DNA from: Vibrio sp. HB236076
GTDB lineage: Bacteria; Pseudomonadota; Gammaproteobacteria; Enterobacterales; Vibrionaceae
Length of the DNA: 64,000 nucleotides
NCBI RefSeq assembly: GCF_040957575.1
Contig: NZ_CP162601.1
Coordinates: forward strand, 1,426,001-1,490,000
Direction of reading: 5' to 3'
The position numbers and the translations under genes were made by a program. The notes under the pieces were generated by a model that saw nothing but the letters and a program-made list of their open reading frames with translations, searched no databases and had not been told where the DNA came from. Positions 35,686-45,225 of this stretch are shown here, in pieces. Each line of letters starts with the position of its first letter. Position 1 is the first letter of the stretch.

Positions 35686-37815
35686 CTAGAGTTCAATCTT
35701 TAGGTTAACTTCCCAGATGCGCTCTTCCCCGTACCAGCAATTGGTTTCGTCATAACAAGTGTAATACTCTTTATTAAACAGATTGTTGGCACTGAGGCGA
35801 GTTGATATCCCATTAAACTCTGGGCTTAATGCCGACAAGTCATAATCGACAGAAAGGTCAACTAAGGTGTAACTTGGCACTTTACCCTGTGTATTCGTTG
35901 CGTCTTTTTGCATACTTCCCACGTAACGTACCCCTGTGTCGATATTGAGCCCCTTAAAGCCTAGGTAGCTGGCCCAAAGTTTGGCACTGTGCTTAGGGCT
36001 GTAAATCGGTGTTGTACCTTCTAGGTCGTAGGCGCTATCTTGGGTAATTTCTACATCGCTGTATGTATAGCTGGTGTTTAAGTGCCAATCTTGATTCGGT
36101 TGCCAAGCGATTTGTAATTCAACACCTTGAGAGGTGATTTCGCCGACTTGTAATTCTGGATCAATATAATCTTCATAGTTGGTCACTAAGGCATCTTTTT
36201 TTACAATTTGATAAACAGCAATAGAACCATGTAAGGCACGGTTTGGAGATTGGTATTTGAAGCCTGTTTCCCATTGGCTTGAGGTTTCAGGTTTATAAGC
36301 CTCACCGGTATCGGCATCTGTTCCTGTTGTCGGCTCAAAGCTGGTGGCATAACTTAAGTAAGGTGAGACACCATTGTTGAATTCATACAAAGCCCCAACG
36401 CGATAAGAGATATTGTGTTGATCCGTGCTGGAGTTGCTAGCATCATCAATCGAAGACGCCTTGTAATGATCCCAGCGCAGACCAGTTAAAAATACCCATT
36501 GATCCCAGCGCATTTGATCTTGCAGGTATATGCCCAACTGTTTGAGCGAAATATCATAAGTATTGTCATAGACAGTGCTTAGGGTACTAGTATCAAGCAA
36601 ATCATTATTAGGTGACTGAACATTAAAAGTGTAAAAATCACTGTCGCTGGTTGAATATTCTTTGTAATTTGATTTGCCAGATAGCTTTTGATAATCGACA
36701 CCAAGTAGTAAGTTGTGCTCGACTTGGCCAGTGATGGCAAACCCGGTGAATTGATTATCGACCACAAGGCCATGAGAAGATTCTTCTGTGCTGTAAATAT
36801 TACGCGATAATGTGCCTGTCGATTCATCATACCCGCAATAATAGGTACCTGAATAGGTATAACATGAGTGGTAAGTGTTCTTTTGTTTTAAGGAAGCGTC
36901 TAAGTAACGAACGTTTTGTAAAAATGACCACTGGTCGTTGAAGTCGTGATTGACCTTGTAACCAAGCAAGACAAAATCACGCTGAAATTGACTCCAGTTT
37001 ACATCACCAACGGAGGTTGAACTCGAAGTACCGTCTAAGGTCGGTAGTGAAGAGTTTATTCCCATGGCTGGATCAGTCTGATAGTAGGCATTGAAGTTAA
37101 TCAAGGTTTGATCTGACACTTGCCAATCTAACGACGGTGCGATGAGGTACCTTTCCTCTTCTGCGTAATCGATTTGACTGTCTCTTTTTTTGGCGGATGC
37201 AATCAGACGATAGCGCAAATTACCATCACCAATTGGGCCGGTTGTATCGATAGCGACCTTTTTCAAATTGCGATTTCCGACTGAAAAGTCAAACTCGGTA
37301 TGGGCTACATCTTGTGGCGATTTAGCGATCATATTGACCATGCCACCCGGAGGCATGGAACCGTATAATACCGATGTTGGGCCTTTAAATATTTCGACTT
37401 GCTCAAGGGCAAATGGATCAATTTGTGGTTGTAAATTCCAGCCCGTTAAATACTGAAGCACCAAGCCATCGTAAAAACTTTGATAAGAAGAAAACCCCCG
37501 AATAGTGTAGTTGTCATACATAGTGACAGAGCCGCCCTTATTTTCGGTCGTGATACCGGGGGCATAACGCAAAATTTGATTGAGTGAGGTAGCGCTTCGA
37601 GATTCTATTTCATTGCTTGAAATTGTGGTAACAGCCTGCGGGGTTTCTTCAGGTGTTAATGACGTCTTGGTTGCGGTGTTGCGATAAGCTTTTCCAAACA
37701 CAGTGACGGTATCTGGGTCTATGGTGCCTGTTTCTGCAAATGAAATAGGGCTGAATAAAATGGCAGCAACTGAACAAGCAATTGTGGTTTTATTGAAGTA
37801 ACACGGATGATGCAT
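35686..37815 (-). CDS. TonB-dependent siderophore receptor
   Basis: 709 residues. Signal peptide MHHPCYFNKTTIACSVAAILFSPISFA, then ETGTIDPDTVTVFG with a TonB box-like DTVTVFG. The plug domain has ETPQAVTTISSNEIESRSATSLNQIL, YTIRGFSSYQSFYDGL, EVEIFKGPTSVLYGSMPPGGMVN-type motifs (here VEIFKGPTSVLYGSMPPGG). The 22-strand barrel follows. It resembles hydroxamate-type siderophore receptors (FhuE/FoxA/FhuA). It is an outer-membrane ferric-siderophore importer driven by TonB. The C-terminus NLKIEL lacks the usual terminal Phe. The start at 37815 has GAGGAC 6 bases upstream; the frame extends to 37869 without a reason to use it. A Fur-like box lies just upstream, and the AraC-type regulator is the next gene. 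Confidence 0.94.
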   Translation of the reverse strand: MHHPCYFNKTTIACSVAAILFSPISFAETGTIDPDTVTVFGKAYRNTATKTSLTPEETPQAVTTISSNEIESRSATSLNQILRYAPGITTENKGGSVTMYDNYTIRGFSSYQSFYDGLVLQYLTGWNLQPQIDPFALEQVEIFKGPTSVLYGSMPPGGMVNMIAKSPQDVAHTEFDFSVGNRNLKKVAIDTTGPIGDGNLRYRLIASAKKRDSQIDYAEEERYLIAPSLDWQVSDQTLINFNAYYQTDPAMGINSSLPTLDGTSSSTSVGDVNWSQFQRDFVLLGYKVNHDFNDQWSFLQNVRYLDASLKQKNTYHSCYTYSGTYYCGYDESTGTLSRNIYSTEESSHGLVVDNQFTGFAITGQVEHNLLLGVDYQKLSGKSNYKEYSTSDSDFYTFNVQSPNNDLLDTSTLSTVYDNTYDISLKQLGIYLQDQMRWDQWVFLTGLRWDHYKASSIDDASNSSTDQHNISYRVGALYEFNNGVSPYLSYATSFEPTTGTDADTGEAYKPETSSQWETGFKYQSPNRALHGSIAVYQIVKKDALVTNYEDYIDPELQVGEITSQGVELQIAWQPNQDWHLNTSYTYSDVEITQDSAYDLEGTTPIYSPKHSAKLWASYLGFKGLNIDTGVRYVGSMQKDATNTQGKVPSYTLVDLSVDYDLSALSPEFNGISTRLSANNLFNKEYYTCYDETNCWYGEERIWEVNLKIEL

Positions 37816-37832
37816 GATGTCCTCATTGATAT

Positions 37833-37847
37833 TGATAATCCTTCTCA
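37833..37847 (-). promoter_or_regulatory. Candidate Fur box of the siderophore receptor gene
   Basis: On the minus strand TGAGAAGGATTATCA matches 12 of 14 defined positions of the 7-1-7 Fur consensus TGATAAT-N-ATTATCA, by eye. It lies 18 bp before the ATG and just downstream of a plausible promoter. Confidence 0.7.
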
Positions 37848-37852
37848 CTCGC

Positions 37853-37882
37853 ATTTTAGTTGTAATCAAAACGAAAAGTTAA
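37853..37882 (-). promoter_or_regulatory. Candidate sigma-70 promoter of the receptor gene
   Basis: On the minus strand, TTAACT (-35) at 37882-37877 and TAAAAT (-10) at 37858-37853 with an 18-bp spacer. The Fur-like box is immediately downstream, a usual repression position. Confidence 0.45.
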
Positions 37883-37965
37883 CACTTTGGGGCATGAAGT
37901 GGATTTAAGTTATCACATTCACATGAGGAATTAATTCAGTGTATGCATATGCTTGCTTTGTTAAA

Positions 37966-38862
37966 TCAATAGGAGATGGGTAACCAATATTCCACGTAGT
38001 GAGGTTTCTCTGCATCTGGTGTGACAGGGTAGATTTCGAGCTCATAACCATCAACCCCTTGGAAACCAGAAGTTGGAAGCCAATGAGTAATTAACCAAAG
38101 TACTAAATTAGGCAATTGACTTAGTTCACCTTTGTGGACTGCAACCACATAAGTTTGCTCGGGAATTGATAACCTTTGATGAGAGTCGGGGAATAAGCGC
38201 TCTGTCTGATTGTTGAATGGTAAACCGGCCCAATAAGTAAGGGTACCGGTTTCACTGTGACTTGAAACATCGATAACGCCCATACAGTGTGATGGTAACG
38301 GTGTTTCCCCTAAGGTTGAGCGCCAAGTTTTCCAAAGTTGGGGGACTTGGACGTCAAAATCCGGATGCTGTGCTAACACGCCTTGGATTGGCACTTGGAT
38401 CCCCTGTAAATCAAAAGCATCACGAGTTGTCACTTTGATTTCGACAAAAGTATCGTCAAAATGAGGGAGCCTTTGTGAGGGGAAATTTTTATCGCGTTGC
38501 AATAAAGGGTAGGTCAAGTCGATAAGTTTACCGCGTTGCCGATACTCTCGGGGTGAAACTGAGAAATGATGTTTGAAAGCGCGACTGAATGCGTTTTCTG
38601 AGTTGAAGCCAGTATTGAAAGCAATATCGATAATACGGAGTTTGGTTGACACGAGTTGGACCGCGGCATGGCTCAATTTTCTTTGTCTGACATATTGAGC
38701 TAGCCCCTTGTTGGTATAAAGGGAGAACACTCGTTGTAGTTGCCAACGTGACCAGCAACTTAACTTAGCGAGTGTATCAACTTGCAATGGCTGCTCTAGG
38801 TGCTCTTCTATATGTTCTAATAAAGTTGCAATTTGTTGCTTCGCCATTGGCAGCTTGCTCAT
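37966..38862 (-). CDS. AraC-family regulator with GyrI-like effector domain
   Basis: 298 residues. The N-terminal AraC DNA-binding part has two helix-turn-helix segments: LQVDTLAKLSCWSRWQLQRVFS (about 26-48) and IIDIAFNTGFNSENAFSRAFKHHFSVSPREYRQ (about 77-110). The C-terminal domain (about 125-298), from VEIKVTTRDAFDLQG to HYVEYWLPIS, fits the GyrI-like/SOUL effector-binding fold, the Rob-like domain order. Such proteins often respond to small lipophilic compounds. It lies upstream of the siderophore receptor on the same strand (150 bp), so it may regulate it; this is inference. Start 38862; the nearby ATG at 38847 is an alternative. Confidence 0.9.
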   Translation of the reverse strand: MSKLPMAKQQIATLLEHIEEHLEQPLQVDTLAKLSCWSRWQLQRVFSLYTNKGLAQYVRQRKLSHAAVQLVSTKLRIIDIAFNTGFNSENAFSRAFKHHFSVSPREYRQRGKLIDLTYPLLQRDKNFPSQRLPHFDDTFVEIKVTTRDAFDLQGIQVPIQGVLAQHPDFDVQVPQLWKTWRSTLGETPLPSHCMGVIDVSSHSETGTLTYWAGLPFNNQTERLFPDSHQRLSIPEQTYVVAVHKGELSQLPNLVLWLITHWLPTSGFQGVDGYELEIYPVTPDAEKPHYVEYWLPISY

Positions 38863-39298
38863 TTTATCAATACCATCTCAGTCAAAGATAAATTGTCCCA
38901 GAATTTTGCTGCGACAACAAACGAAAAACAGGTGCTTTTTTTGTGATGAATAATAAGTTTCTAGCTATGAGTTAGAACCAGTTGTTATCAAGTCTATATC
39001 ATTATCTCCTTGTTTTATGCGAATAATATTGCTATCAATAGAAATTAATACAGTCGTTTGTATTGAATTTTATCATCTCGCCACCATATCAAAACAAACT
39101 TGATGTGTGTCACGTTGTCGTAGACAATAGTTGGCAATGCCAGTCAGATTCAATCAACACATTTTTGGCTACAGATAAGACTTGTACCTAGAGTTAATCT
39201 AGGTAGGATAGTTTATCGTTTTTTGCCCATGTTCGTGTTTGTAACACAACAAACCAAGAAGACGTATTAAAAAGCGTCTCGATTCAAAGGGAAAGATG
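38863..39298. other. Divergent intergenic region upstream of zwf
   Basis: 436 bp with no ORF of note. A short dyad TTGTC-GTA-GACAA lies near 39115. The zwf ribosome site AAGGGA is at 39287-39292. I see no riboswitch or RNA gene. Confidence 0.35.
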
Positions 39299-40807
39299 AT
39301 GGTTATACCTGAAAATAGCAGCATCGTAATTTTTGGTGCTTCCGGTGATCTTACATATCGTAAGCTGATCCCTGCGTTGTATCATTTGTACGCGAATAAT
39401 CAACTGCCTAAATCATTTGCAATTCTCGGGGTAAGTCGTACCGAATACAGCGATGACGCTTACCGCGAAAAGTTAAAAAAATCGATGCTTGAGCTGGAGA
39501 AAACTGAGCCAGAGACATTGGACTCATTTTGTAAGCACCTTCATTATCAAGCAATTAACACTGCCGACAGTGACGATTACAGTAAACTAAAAGATCGCCT
39601 CGAAGTCGTCGCTAGCGATTACGGTTTTGAACAACGCAATACTTTATTTTATTTAGCAACACCGCCAAGCCTTTACAGTGTCATTCCGGAAAGTCTTGCA
39701 GCTCATGGTCTAAACACTGAAGACGATGGTTGGAAGCGTCTCATCATTGAAAAACCATTTGGTTATGACCTCGCATCAGCACAAAAGCTCGATAAGCAAA
39801 TTCACGAGCACTTCCAAGAACATCAAATTTACCGTATCGACCATTACCTCGGTAAAGAGACAGTGCAAAACTTATTGGTCTTTCGTTTTTCTAATGCGAT
39901 GTTTGAGCCGCTTTGGAATCGCAATTTCATTGATTATGTCGAAATCACCGGCGCGGAATTTCTCGGCGTAGAAGGGCGTGGAGGTTACTACGATGGTTCT
40001 GGCGCAACACGTGACATGTTCCAAAACCACTTACTGCAAGTGTTAGCCATGGTCGCTATGGAGCCGCCAGCACAAATCAATGCCGATGCGATGCGTGATG
40101 AAGTTGCCAAGGCGCTGCAATGCTTACGTCCATTGACAGATCAAGACTTGAAAGAAAATCTCGTGCTGGGACAATACACAGAATCTGACGTTCGCGGGCA
40201 GTTTTTGCCCGGATATCGCAATGAGCCTGGTGTTGCTGAAGAGTCGCGAACTGAAACTTATGTTGGCTTGAAAATGTTTATCAATAACTGGCGTTGGAAC
40301 GGTGTTCCATTTTACGTTCGCTCTGGTAAACGCTTACCGACCCGTGTGACTGAAGTCGTACTTCACTTTAAGAAAACACCTCACCCTGTATTCGGTCAAG
40401 AACAAAATGTTCCTGAAAACAAACTCATCCTTCGTATACAGCCTGATGAAGGTATCCAAATTAGCTTTGGATTAAAAGAGCCAGGAGCTGGGTTTAATGC
40501 AAAAGAAGTCAAAATGGATTTTCATTATACTTCTTTACAAGAAACGCAAATGTTAACCGCCTACGAACGCTTATTGCTAGACGCATTAAATGGCGATGCA
40601 ACCCTGTTTGCACGCAGCGATGCTGTTGAAGCGGCATGGCAATTTGTTCAGCCTATTCTTGATTACAAAGAAAACCCTGAAGCACTGTACGGTTACGCTT
40701 GTGGTACTTGGGGGCCAAAAGAATCTGATCAATTACTGGCGAATGATGGCCGCCAATGGCGTTTCCCATGTAAAAACCTCACCGATACGGATTATTGTGA
40801 ATTATGA
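39299..40807 (+). CDS. zwf: Zwf: glucose-6-phosphate 1-dehydrogenase
   Basis: 502 residues. NADP-binding [19 protein letters not shown] at the N-terminus and the catalytic RIDHYLGKE (about 185) are intact; the C-terminus [14 protein letters not shown] is the Vibrio form. It catalyses the first step of the oxidative pentose phosphate pathway (glucose-6-phosphate to 6-phosphogluconolactone, making NADPH). It is the first gene of zwf-pgl-gnd; its stop overlaps the pgl start as ATGA. Two adjacent ATGs exist (39296, 39299). The second fits the ribosome-site spacing (AAGGGA at 39287) and Vibrio homologues (MVIPENSS); the other adds one Met. Confidence 0.96.
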   Translation: MVIPENSSIVIFGASGDLTYRKLIPALYHLYANNQLPKSFAILGVSRTEYSDDAYREKLKKSMLELEKTEPETLDSFCKHLHYQAINTADSDDYSKLKDRLEVVASDYGFEQRNTLFYLATPPSLYSVIPESLAAHGLNTEDDGWKRLIIEKPFGYDLASAQKLDKQIHEHFQEHQIYRIDHYLGKETVQNLLVFRFSNAMFEPLWNRNFIDYVEITGAEFLGVEGRGGYYDGSGATRDMFQNHLLQVLAMVAMEPPAQINADAMRDEVAKALQCLRPLTDQDLKENLVLGQYTESDVRGQFLPGYRNEPGVAEESRTETYVGLKMFINNWRWNGVPFYVRSGKRLPTRVTEVVLHFKKTPHPVFGQEQNVPENKLILRIQPDEGIQISFGLKEPGAGFNAKEVKMDFHYTSLQETQMLTAYERLLLDALNGDATLFARSDAVEAAWQFVQPILDYKENPEALYGYACGTWGPKESDQLLANDGRQWRFPCKNLTDTDYCEL

Positions 40808-41517
40808 TCAACCATAAAATTTTTGATAGTGCTGACGACGTTGTTCAAAGCTTGGCTAGAGATTTCAAAGCGTTCGCCGATATGGGGCGACCTATTCATA
40901 TCTCCCTTTCTGGTGGTAGCACACCGAAGAAGCTTTTTGCTTATTTAGCTGCAGAATGTGCAGAAGAAATTAATTGGCAAAACCTTCATTTTTGGTGGGG
41001 AGACGAACGCTGCGTTGCGCCTGAGGATGCTGAAAGTAACTTCGGTGAAGCAAACGGGTTATTGTTTTCAAAAATAGACATCCCTAGTGACAACATACAT
41101 CGCATCTTGGGTGAAAATAATCCTGAGCAAGAAGCTGAGCGTTTTGCTGATGAAATGCAACAAGTAATCCCATGTGAGCAAGGCGTTCCCGTCTTTGATT
41201 GGGTCTTGTTGGGTGTAGGAGGCGATGGGCATACTGCATCTTTGTTCCCTGGTCACACGAATTACGATGAAGAAAAACTCGCCATCGTTGCTTCACACCC
41301 AGAATCAGGACAACAGCGAGTTTCTAAGTCAGCTCGAGTATTACGTGCAGCCAAACGATTGAGTTATTTAGTGTTAGGAGCAGGGAAAGAAGAGATAGTG
41401 TATGAAATACACACAACGCCCGCTCGTGATTTACCTTATCCAGCAGCAAATGTTGAGTCGGTCAATGGCTTGACAGAATGGTACCTGGATGCCGCAGCAG
41501 CAAAGAAAATTGCCTAG
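40804..41517 (+). CDS. pgl: Pgl: 6-phosphogluconolactonase
   Basis: 237 residues, the SOL/DevB-type lactonase. [17 protein letters not shown] near residue 33 is the sugar-phosphate-binding loop, [20 protein letters not shown] and [16 protein letters not shown] are the other two family motifs. It hydrolyses 6-phosphogluconolactone to 6-phosphogluconate, the second step of the oxidative pentose phosphate pathway. Its ATG overlaps the zwf stop (ATGA), so translation is coupled. gnd follows 26 bp after its stop. Confidence 0.95.
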   Translation: MINHKIFDSADDVVQSLARDFKAFADMGRPIHISLSGGSTPKKLFAYLAAECAEEINWQNLHFWWGDERCVAPEDAESNFGEANGLLFSKIDIPSDNIHRILGENNPEQEAERFADEMQQVIPCEQGVPVFDWVLLGVGGDGHTASLFPGHTNYDEEKLAIVASHPESGQQRVSKSARVLRAAKRLSYLVLGAGKEEIVYEIHTTPARDLPYPAANVESVNGLTEWYLDAAAAKKIA

Positions 41518-41543
41518 ACAGTAAGAATATGGAGAAACAAAAA

Positions 41544-42992
41544 ATGAAAGGTGATATCGGTGTAATTGGCCTAGCAGTAATGGGTCAAAACCTTATCCTT
41601 AATATGAATGACAATGGCTTCAAAGTTGTTGCGCATAACCGTACCGCCGCGAAAGTGGACGAGTTTTTAGAAGGCCCAGCAAAAGGCACTAACATCATCG
41701 GCGCTTACAGCTTGGAAGAGTTAGTTGAAAAGCTAGAAAAGCCTCGCAAAGTGATGCTGATGGTACGTGCGGGCTCTGTGGTTGATACCTTCATTGACAA
41801 CCTCATCCCGCTTTTGGATGAAGGTGATATCATCATTGATGGTGGTAATACTAACTATCCTGATACTAACCGCCGTGTTGCTCATTGCCGTGAGCAAGGT
41901 ATTCACTTCATTGGCACCGGTGTTTCTGGTGGTGAAGAAGGCGCGCGTTTTGGCCCTTCAATCATGCCAGGTGGTGCGCCAGAGGCATGGGAAGCTGTTA
42001 AACCGATTTTCCAAGGTATTTCTGCGAAAACTGAAGCTGGTGAACCTTGTTGTGATTGGGTGGGTAACGATGGTGCAGGCCACTTTGTTAAAATGGTTCA
42101 CAATGGTATTGAATACGGTGATATGCAGCTTATCACTGAAGCTTACCAGTTCATGAAAGACGGTCTTGGTCTTTCTTCTGATGAAATGCAAAAAGTATTT
42201 TCAGAGTGGAATAAAACAGAGCTGGATAGCTACTTGGTTGAAATTACGGCTGATATCTTAGGCTATAAAGACGAAGATGGTGAGCCATTAGTCGAAAAAA
42301 TCTTAGATACAGCGGGCCAAAAAGGCACAGGTAAGTGGACGGGTATCAATGCGCTTGATTTGGGTATCCCACTTACCTTAATCTCTGAGTCTGTGTTCTC
42401 TCGTTGTCTGTCTGCATTAAAAGACCAACGTGTTGAAGCTGAGAAATTATTCGGTAAAACGATTACACCTGTTGAGGGTGACAAGCAAGAGTGGGTTGAT
42501 GCCCTTCGTCAAGCCCTATTGGCGTCTAAGATCATTTCTTACGCGCAAGGCTTTATGCTGATGCGTGAAGCTTCAGATGAAAATGGTTGGGATCTCAACT
42601 ATGGTAATGTCGCGTTAATGTGGCGTGGTGGTTGTATTATTCGTTCTGCATTCTTGGGTAATATCCGTGATGCTTATGAATCAAACCCAGATATCGCATT
42701 CTTGGGCTCAGATGAATACTTTAAGAACATTTTACAAAACAGCCTAGCGGCATGGCGTAAAGTGGCTGCAAAATCGTTAGAAGCAGGTATCCCTATGCCA
42801 TGTACGATTTCTGCATTGTCATTCTTAGACGGTTACACGACTGCGCGTTTACCGGCTAACTTGCTTCAAGCACAACGTGACTACTTTGGTGCTCACACTT
42901 ATGAGCGACTAGATCGTGAACGCGGTGAATTCTTCCATACTAACTGGACTGGTACTGGCGGTAACACTGCGTCTACTACCTACGACGTTTAA
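41544..42992 (+). CDS. gnd: Gnd: 6-phosphogluconate dehydrogenase (decarboxylating)
   Basis: 482 residues, the standard length for the long bacterial form. DIGVIGLAVMGQNLILNMN is the NADP-binding fold; GTGVSGGEEGARFGPSIMPGG is the family motif; the catalytic Lys-Glu region is HFVKMVHNGIEYGDMQLITEAY. It makes ribulose-5-phosphate, CO2 and NADPH. The start at 41544 has GGAGAA 8 bases upstream; the in-frame ATG at 41529 overlaps that site. Last gene of the zwf-pgl-gnd operon, followed by a strong terminator at 43012. Confidence 0.96.
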   Translation: MKGDIGVIGLAVMGQNLILNMNDNGFKVVAHNRTAAKVDEFLEGPAKGTNIIGAYSLEELVEKLEKPRKVMLMVRAGSVVDTFIDNLIPLLDEGDIIIDGGNTNYPDTNRRVAHCREQGIHFIGTGVSGGEEGARFGPSIMPGGAPEAWEAVKPIFQGISAKTEAGEPCCDWVGNDGAGHFVKMVHNGIEYGDMQLITEAYQFMKDGLGLSSDEMQKVFSEWNKTELDSYLVEITADILGYKDEDGEPLVEKILDTAGQKGTGKWTGINALDLGIPLTLISESVFSRCLSALKDQRVEAEKLFGKTITPVEGDKQEWVDALRQALLASKIISYAQGFMLMREASDENGWDLNYGNVALMWRGGCIIRSAFLGNIRDAYESNPDIAFLGSDEYFKNILQNSLAAWRKVAAKSLEAGIPMPCTISALSFLDGYTTARLPANLLQAQRDYFGAHTYERLDRERGEFFHTNWTGTGGNTASTTYDV

Positions 42993-43011
42993 TCCATTTT
43001 TTGGTTTAGAT

Positions 43012-43038
43012 AAAAAGGACGCCATGGCGTCCTTTTTT
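43012..43038 (+). terminator. Rho-independent terminator of the zwf-pgl-gnd operon
   Basis: An A-run, a self-complementary stem around GGACGCCATGGCGTCC, then a T-run of six. It lies 20 bp after the gnd stop. Confidence 0.92.
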
Positions 43039-43109
43039 ACATTGTTCTCTTTTTAAAATGTTTTCTGGCGATTAGAATCAATGTACAACTTATTTATGTG
43101 TAAGTCTTG

Positions 43110-43604
43110 ATGAAGAAAACACCAATTTCAATTACTCCTGCCAGACTATCTGATTTATCCAGTCTCAATGAGTTGATGTATCAATTACATGATGAACATC
43201 ATAAAGCGCTACCCGACACAATTAAAACTGCAGACCAAATCCAACAAGAGAAAAGTATTGCGAGATACTTAGATGAGCCTGATTGCTTGGTGTTTGTGGC
43301 AAGAGTCAAAGGTGAAGTGGTTGGTTTAGTCACAGGGCAGTTTTGCGAGTTGATTTCGCCGATCAGTCAACCATTAATGATGGGCAGTATTGATGAACTG
43401 TATATTCTGCCTGAGTATCGGCGTTTGGATATAGGCAGTATGTTAATCACGACACTGGAAGAGGTATTTAGTGACTATGGTGTTAAAGAAGTCTTTGTCG
43501 AAGTGTGGGAGTTTAATCAATCTGCATTAACTTTCTATTATGAGAGAGGCTTTGAGCGCCATATACATTGGCTAAGGCGCTCATTAACAGATCCGTCTGT
43601 TTAA
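43110..43604 (+). CDS. GNAT-family N-acetyltransferase
   Basis: 164 residues of the GNAT fold. ITPARLSDLSSLNELMYQLHDEHH is the typical start; the acetyl-CoA-binding loop is YILPEYRRLDIGSMLITTLEEVF (about 112-134), and the closing NQSALTFYYERGFERH is the family's C-terminal beta-alpha-beta. The substrate is unknown. The preceding TTG at 43107 is in frame, but the ATG at 43110 is preferred. Its stop (TAA at 43602-43604) shares bases with the stop of the convergent HAD phosphatase gene. Confidence 0.9.
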   Translation: MKKTPISITPARLSDLSSLNELMYQLHDEHHKALPDTIKTADQIQQEKSIARYLDEPDCLVFVARVKGEVVGLVTGQFCELISPISQPLMMGSIDELYILPEYRRLDIGSMLITTLEEVFSDYGVKEVFVEVWEFNQSALTFYYERGFERHIHWLRRSLTDPSV

Positions 43605-44413
43605 TTTTTATTGATAATAAATTGTTCTATCACTTTAGCGACACCGTCATTTTCATTACTATCCGTAATAAAGTCAGCGATCGCTTTAGTTTGTGGCATC
43701 GCATTATCCATCGCAACGCCTAATCCAGCGTACTCGATCATGTGATGGTCATTTTCTGCGTCACCTAGGCAGATCACTTCACTTGCATCAAAGCCCAATT
43801 TTTGACAAATTGCTGCAACACCAACGCCTTTGTTACTTTCAGGGTTTAAGAACTCGAGGAAAAATGGGGCACTTTGTACGACGGTATATGTACTTTTAAA
43901 ATCAGTTGGTACTTGAGTGATGATGTTCTTTAAATTGTCTTCACTGGCGACAATCATAGTTTTAATGATAGGGTGATCATCGGACAGAGTCTCAAAGTCC
44001 ATTTCGGTGATAGTGAGTTGATTTATTGTGGCCTCGATATCAGTGTAGGGGTTTTTTTCTGGTGTAATTAATCCATGCTCTAGGCTGAAAGCATGAACGT
44101 AGCCCCCAAGTTGTGCTGCTAATTTAGCGACACATTTGGCATCCTTACCAGTTAAAATGGCTTGGTGAACAACTTCACCCGTTGCGACGTTTTCCACAAT
44201 TGAGCCATTGTAATGAATTAGGTAATCCTCTTGGCTGGTTAACTGAAGTTCTTCTAAATATTTCTGCATACCTGGCCTTGGCCTCCCTGACGCTAAGACA
44301 ACTCGAACCCCCAGATCTTTTGCTGCAAATAGAGCCTGTTTTGTTCTCTCGGTGATTTCCTTATTGGGGTTGAGCAATGTGCCATCCATATCGATTGCAA
44401 CAAGTTTGTACAT
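43601..44413 (-). CDS. HAD-superfamily Cof-type sugar phosphatase, YidA-like
   Basis: 270 residues, the same length as E. coli YidA. Motif I IDMDGTLLNPNKEI, motif II in LASGRPRPG, motif III Lys in NKGVGVAAICQKLG, motif IV CLGDAENDHHMIEYAG, all intact. The C2-type cap lies between motifs II and III. YidA dephosphorylates sugar phosphates such as erythrose-4-phosphate and mannose-1-phosphate; the exact preference here is not determined. The start at 44413 has GGAG 6 bases upstream; a frame from 44437 is possible. Convergent with the GNAT gene, with a 4-base overlap. Confidence 0.88.
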   Translation of the reverse strand: MYKLVAIDMDGTLLNPNKEITERTKQALFAAKDLGVRVVLASGRPRPGMQKYLEELQLTSQEDYLIHYNGSIVENVATGEVVHQAILTGKDAKCVAKLAAQLGGYVHAFSLEHGLITPEKNPYTDIEATINQLTITEMDFETLSDDHPIIKTMIVASEDNLKNIITQVPTDFKSTYTVVQSAPFFLEFLNPESNKGVGVAAICQKLGFDASEVICLGDAENDHHMIEYAGLGVAMDNAMPQTKAIADFITDSNENDGVAKVIEQFIINKN

Positions 44414-44490
44414 AGTAACTCCAGTCATTACTGACATTGTAGTGGTAGAATTAAAAAATAAAATTGAATAAATACACGGTTTAAATTGAC

Positions 44491-44531
44491 CTAGGTGCGT
44501 TCGTCCTTTAAGGTTTTCGGCCTAGATTTTT
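44491..44531 (+). promoter_or_regulatory. Possible attenuator-like leader upstream of queE
   Basis: CTAGG (44491) and CCTAG (44521) can pair around an internal CCTTTAAGG palindrome, directly followed by ATTTTTT. This looks like a short terminator-type hairpin 20 bp before queE. It does not match the preQ1 riboswitch consensus I know. Confidence 0.3.
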
Positions 44532-44550
44532 TAATGAGCAGAGTCCGACA

Positions 44551-45219
44551 TTGTACAAAGTAAATGAAATGTTTGAAACCATCCAAGGCGAGGGGGTTTT
44601 TACCGGAGTGCCTGCTGTGTTTATTCGATTACAAGTATGCCCTGTGGGATGTGCTTGGTGTGACACAAAGCAAACTTGGGATGCGAATGATGATGATCAA
44701 AGAGACTTTGGCACCATTATCATAAAGACATCCGACAGTCCTACGTGGTGCTTGGCAGATGCAGCGCAGATAATAGAACAATATTATGAACAAGGCTTTA
44801 CAGCGAAGCATATTGTTATCACGGGTGGCGAGCCATGTATTTATGATCTCAAACCATTAACTGAGCAATTTGAAGCGATAGGTTGTCAGTGCCAAATTGA
44901 AACCAGCGGTACTTTTGAAGTCAAAACGTCACAGCGCACTTGGGTGACGGTTTCTCCTAAAATCGCGATGAAAGGAAAACTCGATATCATCTCGAGTGCG
45001 ATTGCAAGAGCCAATGAAATTAAACATCCAGTCGGTACCGAAAAAGACATTGAAAACTTGCACCAATTATTGAATGACATGCCACATGAAAAAGATTTAG
45101 TCATAGCACTACAGCCGATAAGCCAAAAGTCTCGAGCGACTCAACTGTGCATTGACACCTGTATTAAATACAATTGGCGTCTTTCGATTCAAACCCATAA
45201 ATATTTGAATATTGCTTGA
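44551..45219 (+). CDS. queE: QueE: 7-carboxy-7-deazaguanine synthase
   Basis: 222 residues, a radical SAM enzyme in queuosine synthesis. The N-terminus MYKVNEMFETIQGEGVFTGVPAVFIRLQ is family-typical, and the cluster motif CPVGCAWC (CX3CX2C) is intact; ITGGEP is the SAM-binding GGE motif. It converts 6-carboxytetrahydropterin to 7-carboxy-7-deazaguanine. The start is TTG at 44551: the next in-frame ATG (44569) would lose the conserved MYKVNE segment, and the ATG at 44534 is out of frame. A minor oddity is LQVCPVGC where LQGCPVGC is usual. queC follows after 6 bp. Confidence 0.93.
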   Translation: MYKVNEMFETIQGEGVFTGVPAVFIRLQVCPVGCAWCDTKQTWDANDDDQRDFGTIIIKTSDSPTWCLADAAQIIEQYYEQGFTAKHIVITGGEPCIYDLKPLTEQFEAIGCQCQIETSGTFEVKTSQRTWVTVSPKIAMKGKLDIISSAIARANEIKHPVGTEKDIENLHQLLNDMPHEKDLVIALQPISQKSRATQLCIDTCIKYNWRLSIQTHKYLNIA

Positions 45220-45225
45220 GGAAAT

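Noticed and set aside
44491..44531. preQ1 riboswitch before queE
   Set aside because: The conserved preQ1 aptamer bases I know are not present, so only a generic leader hairpin is reported.
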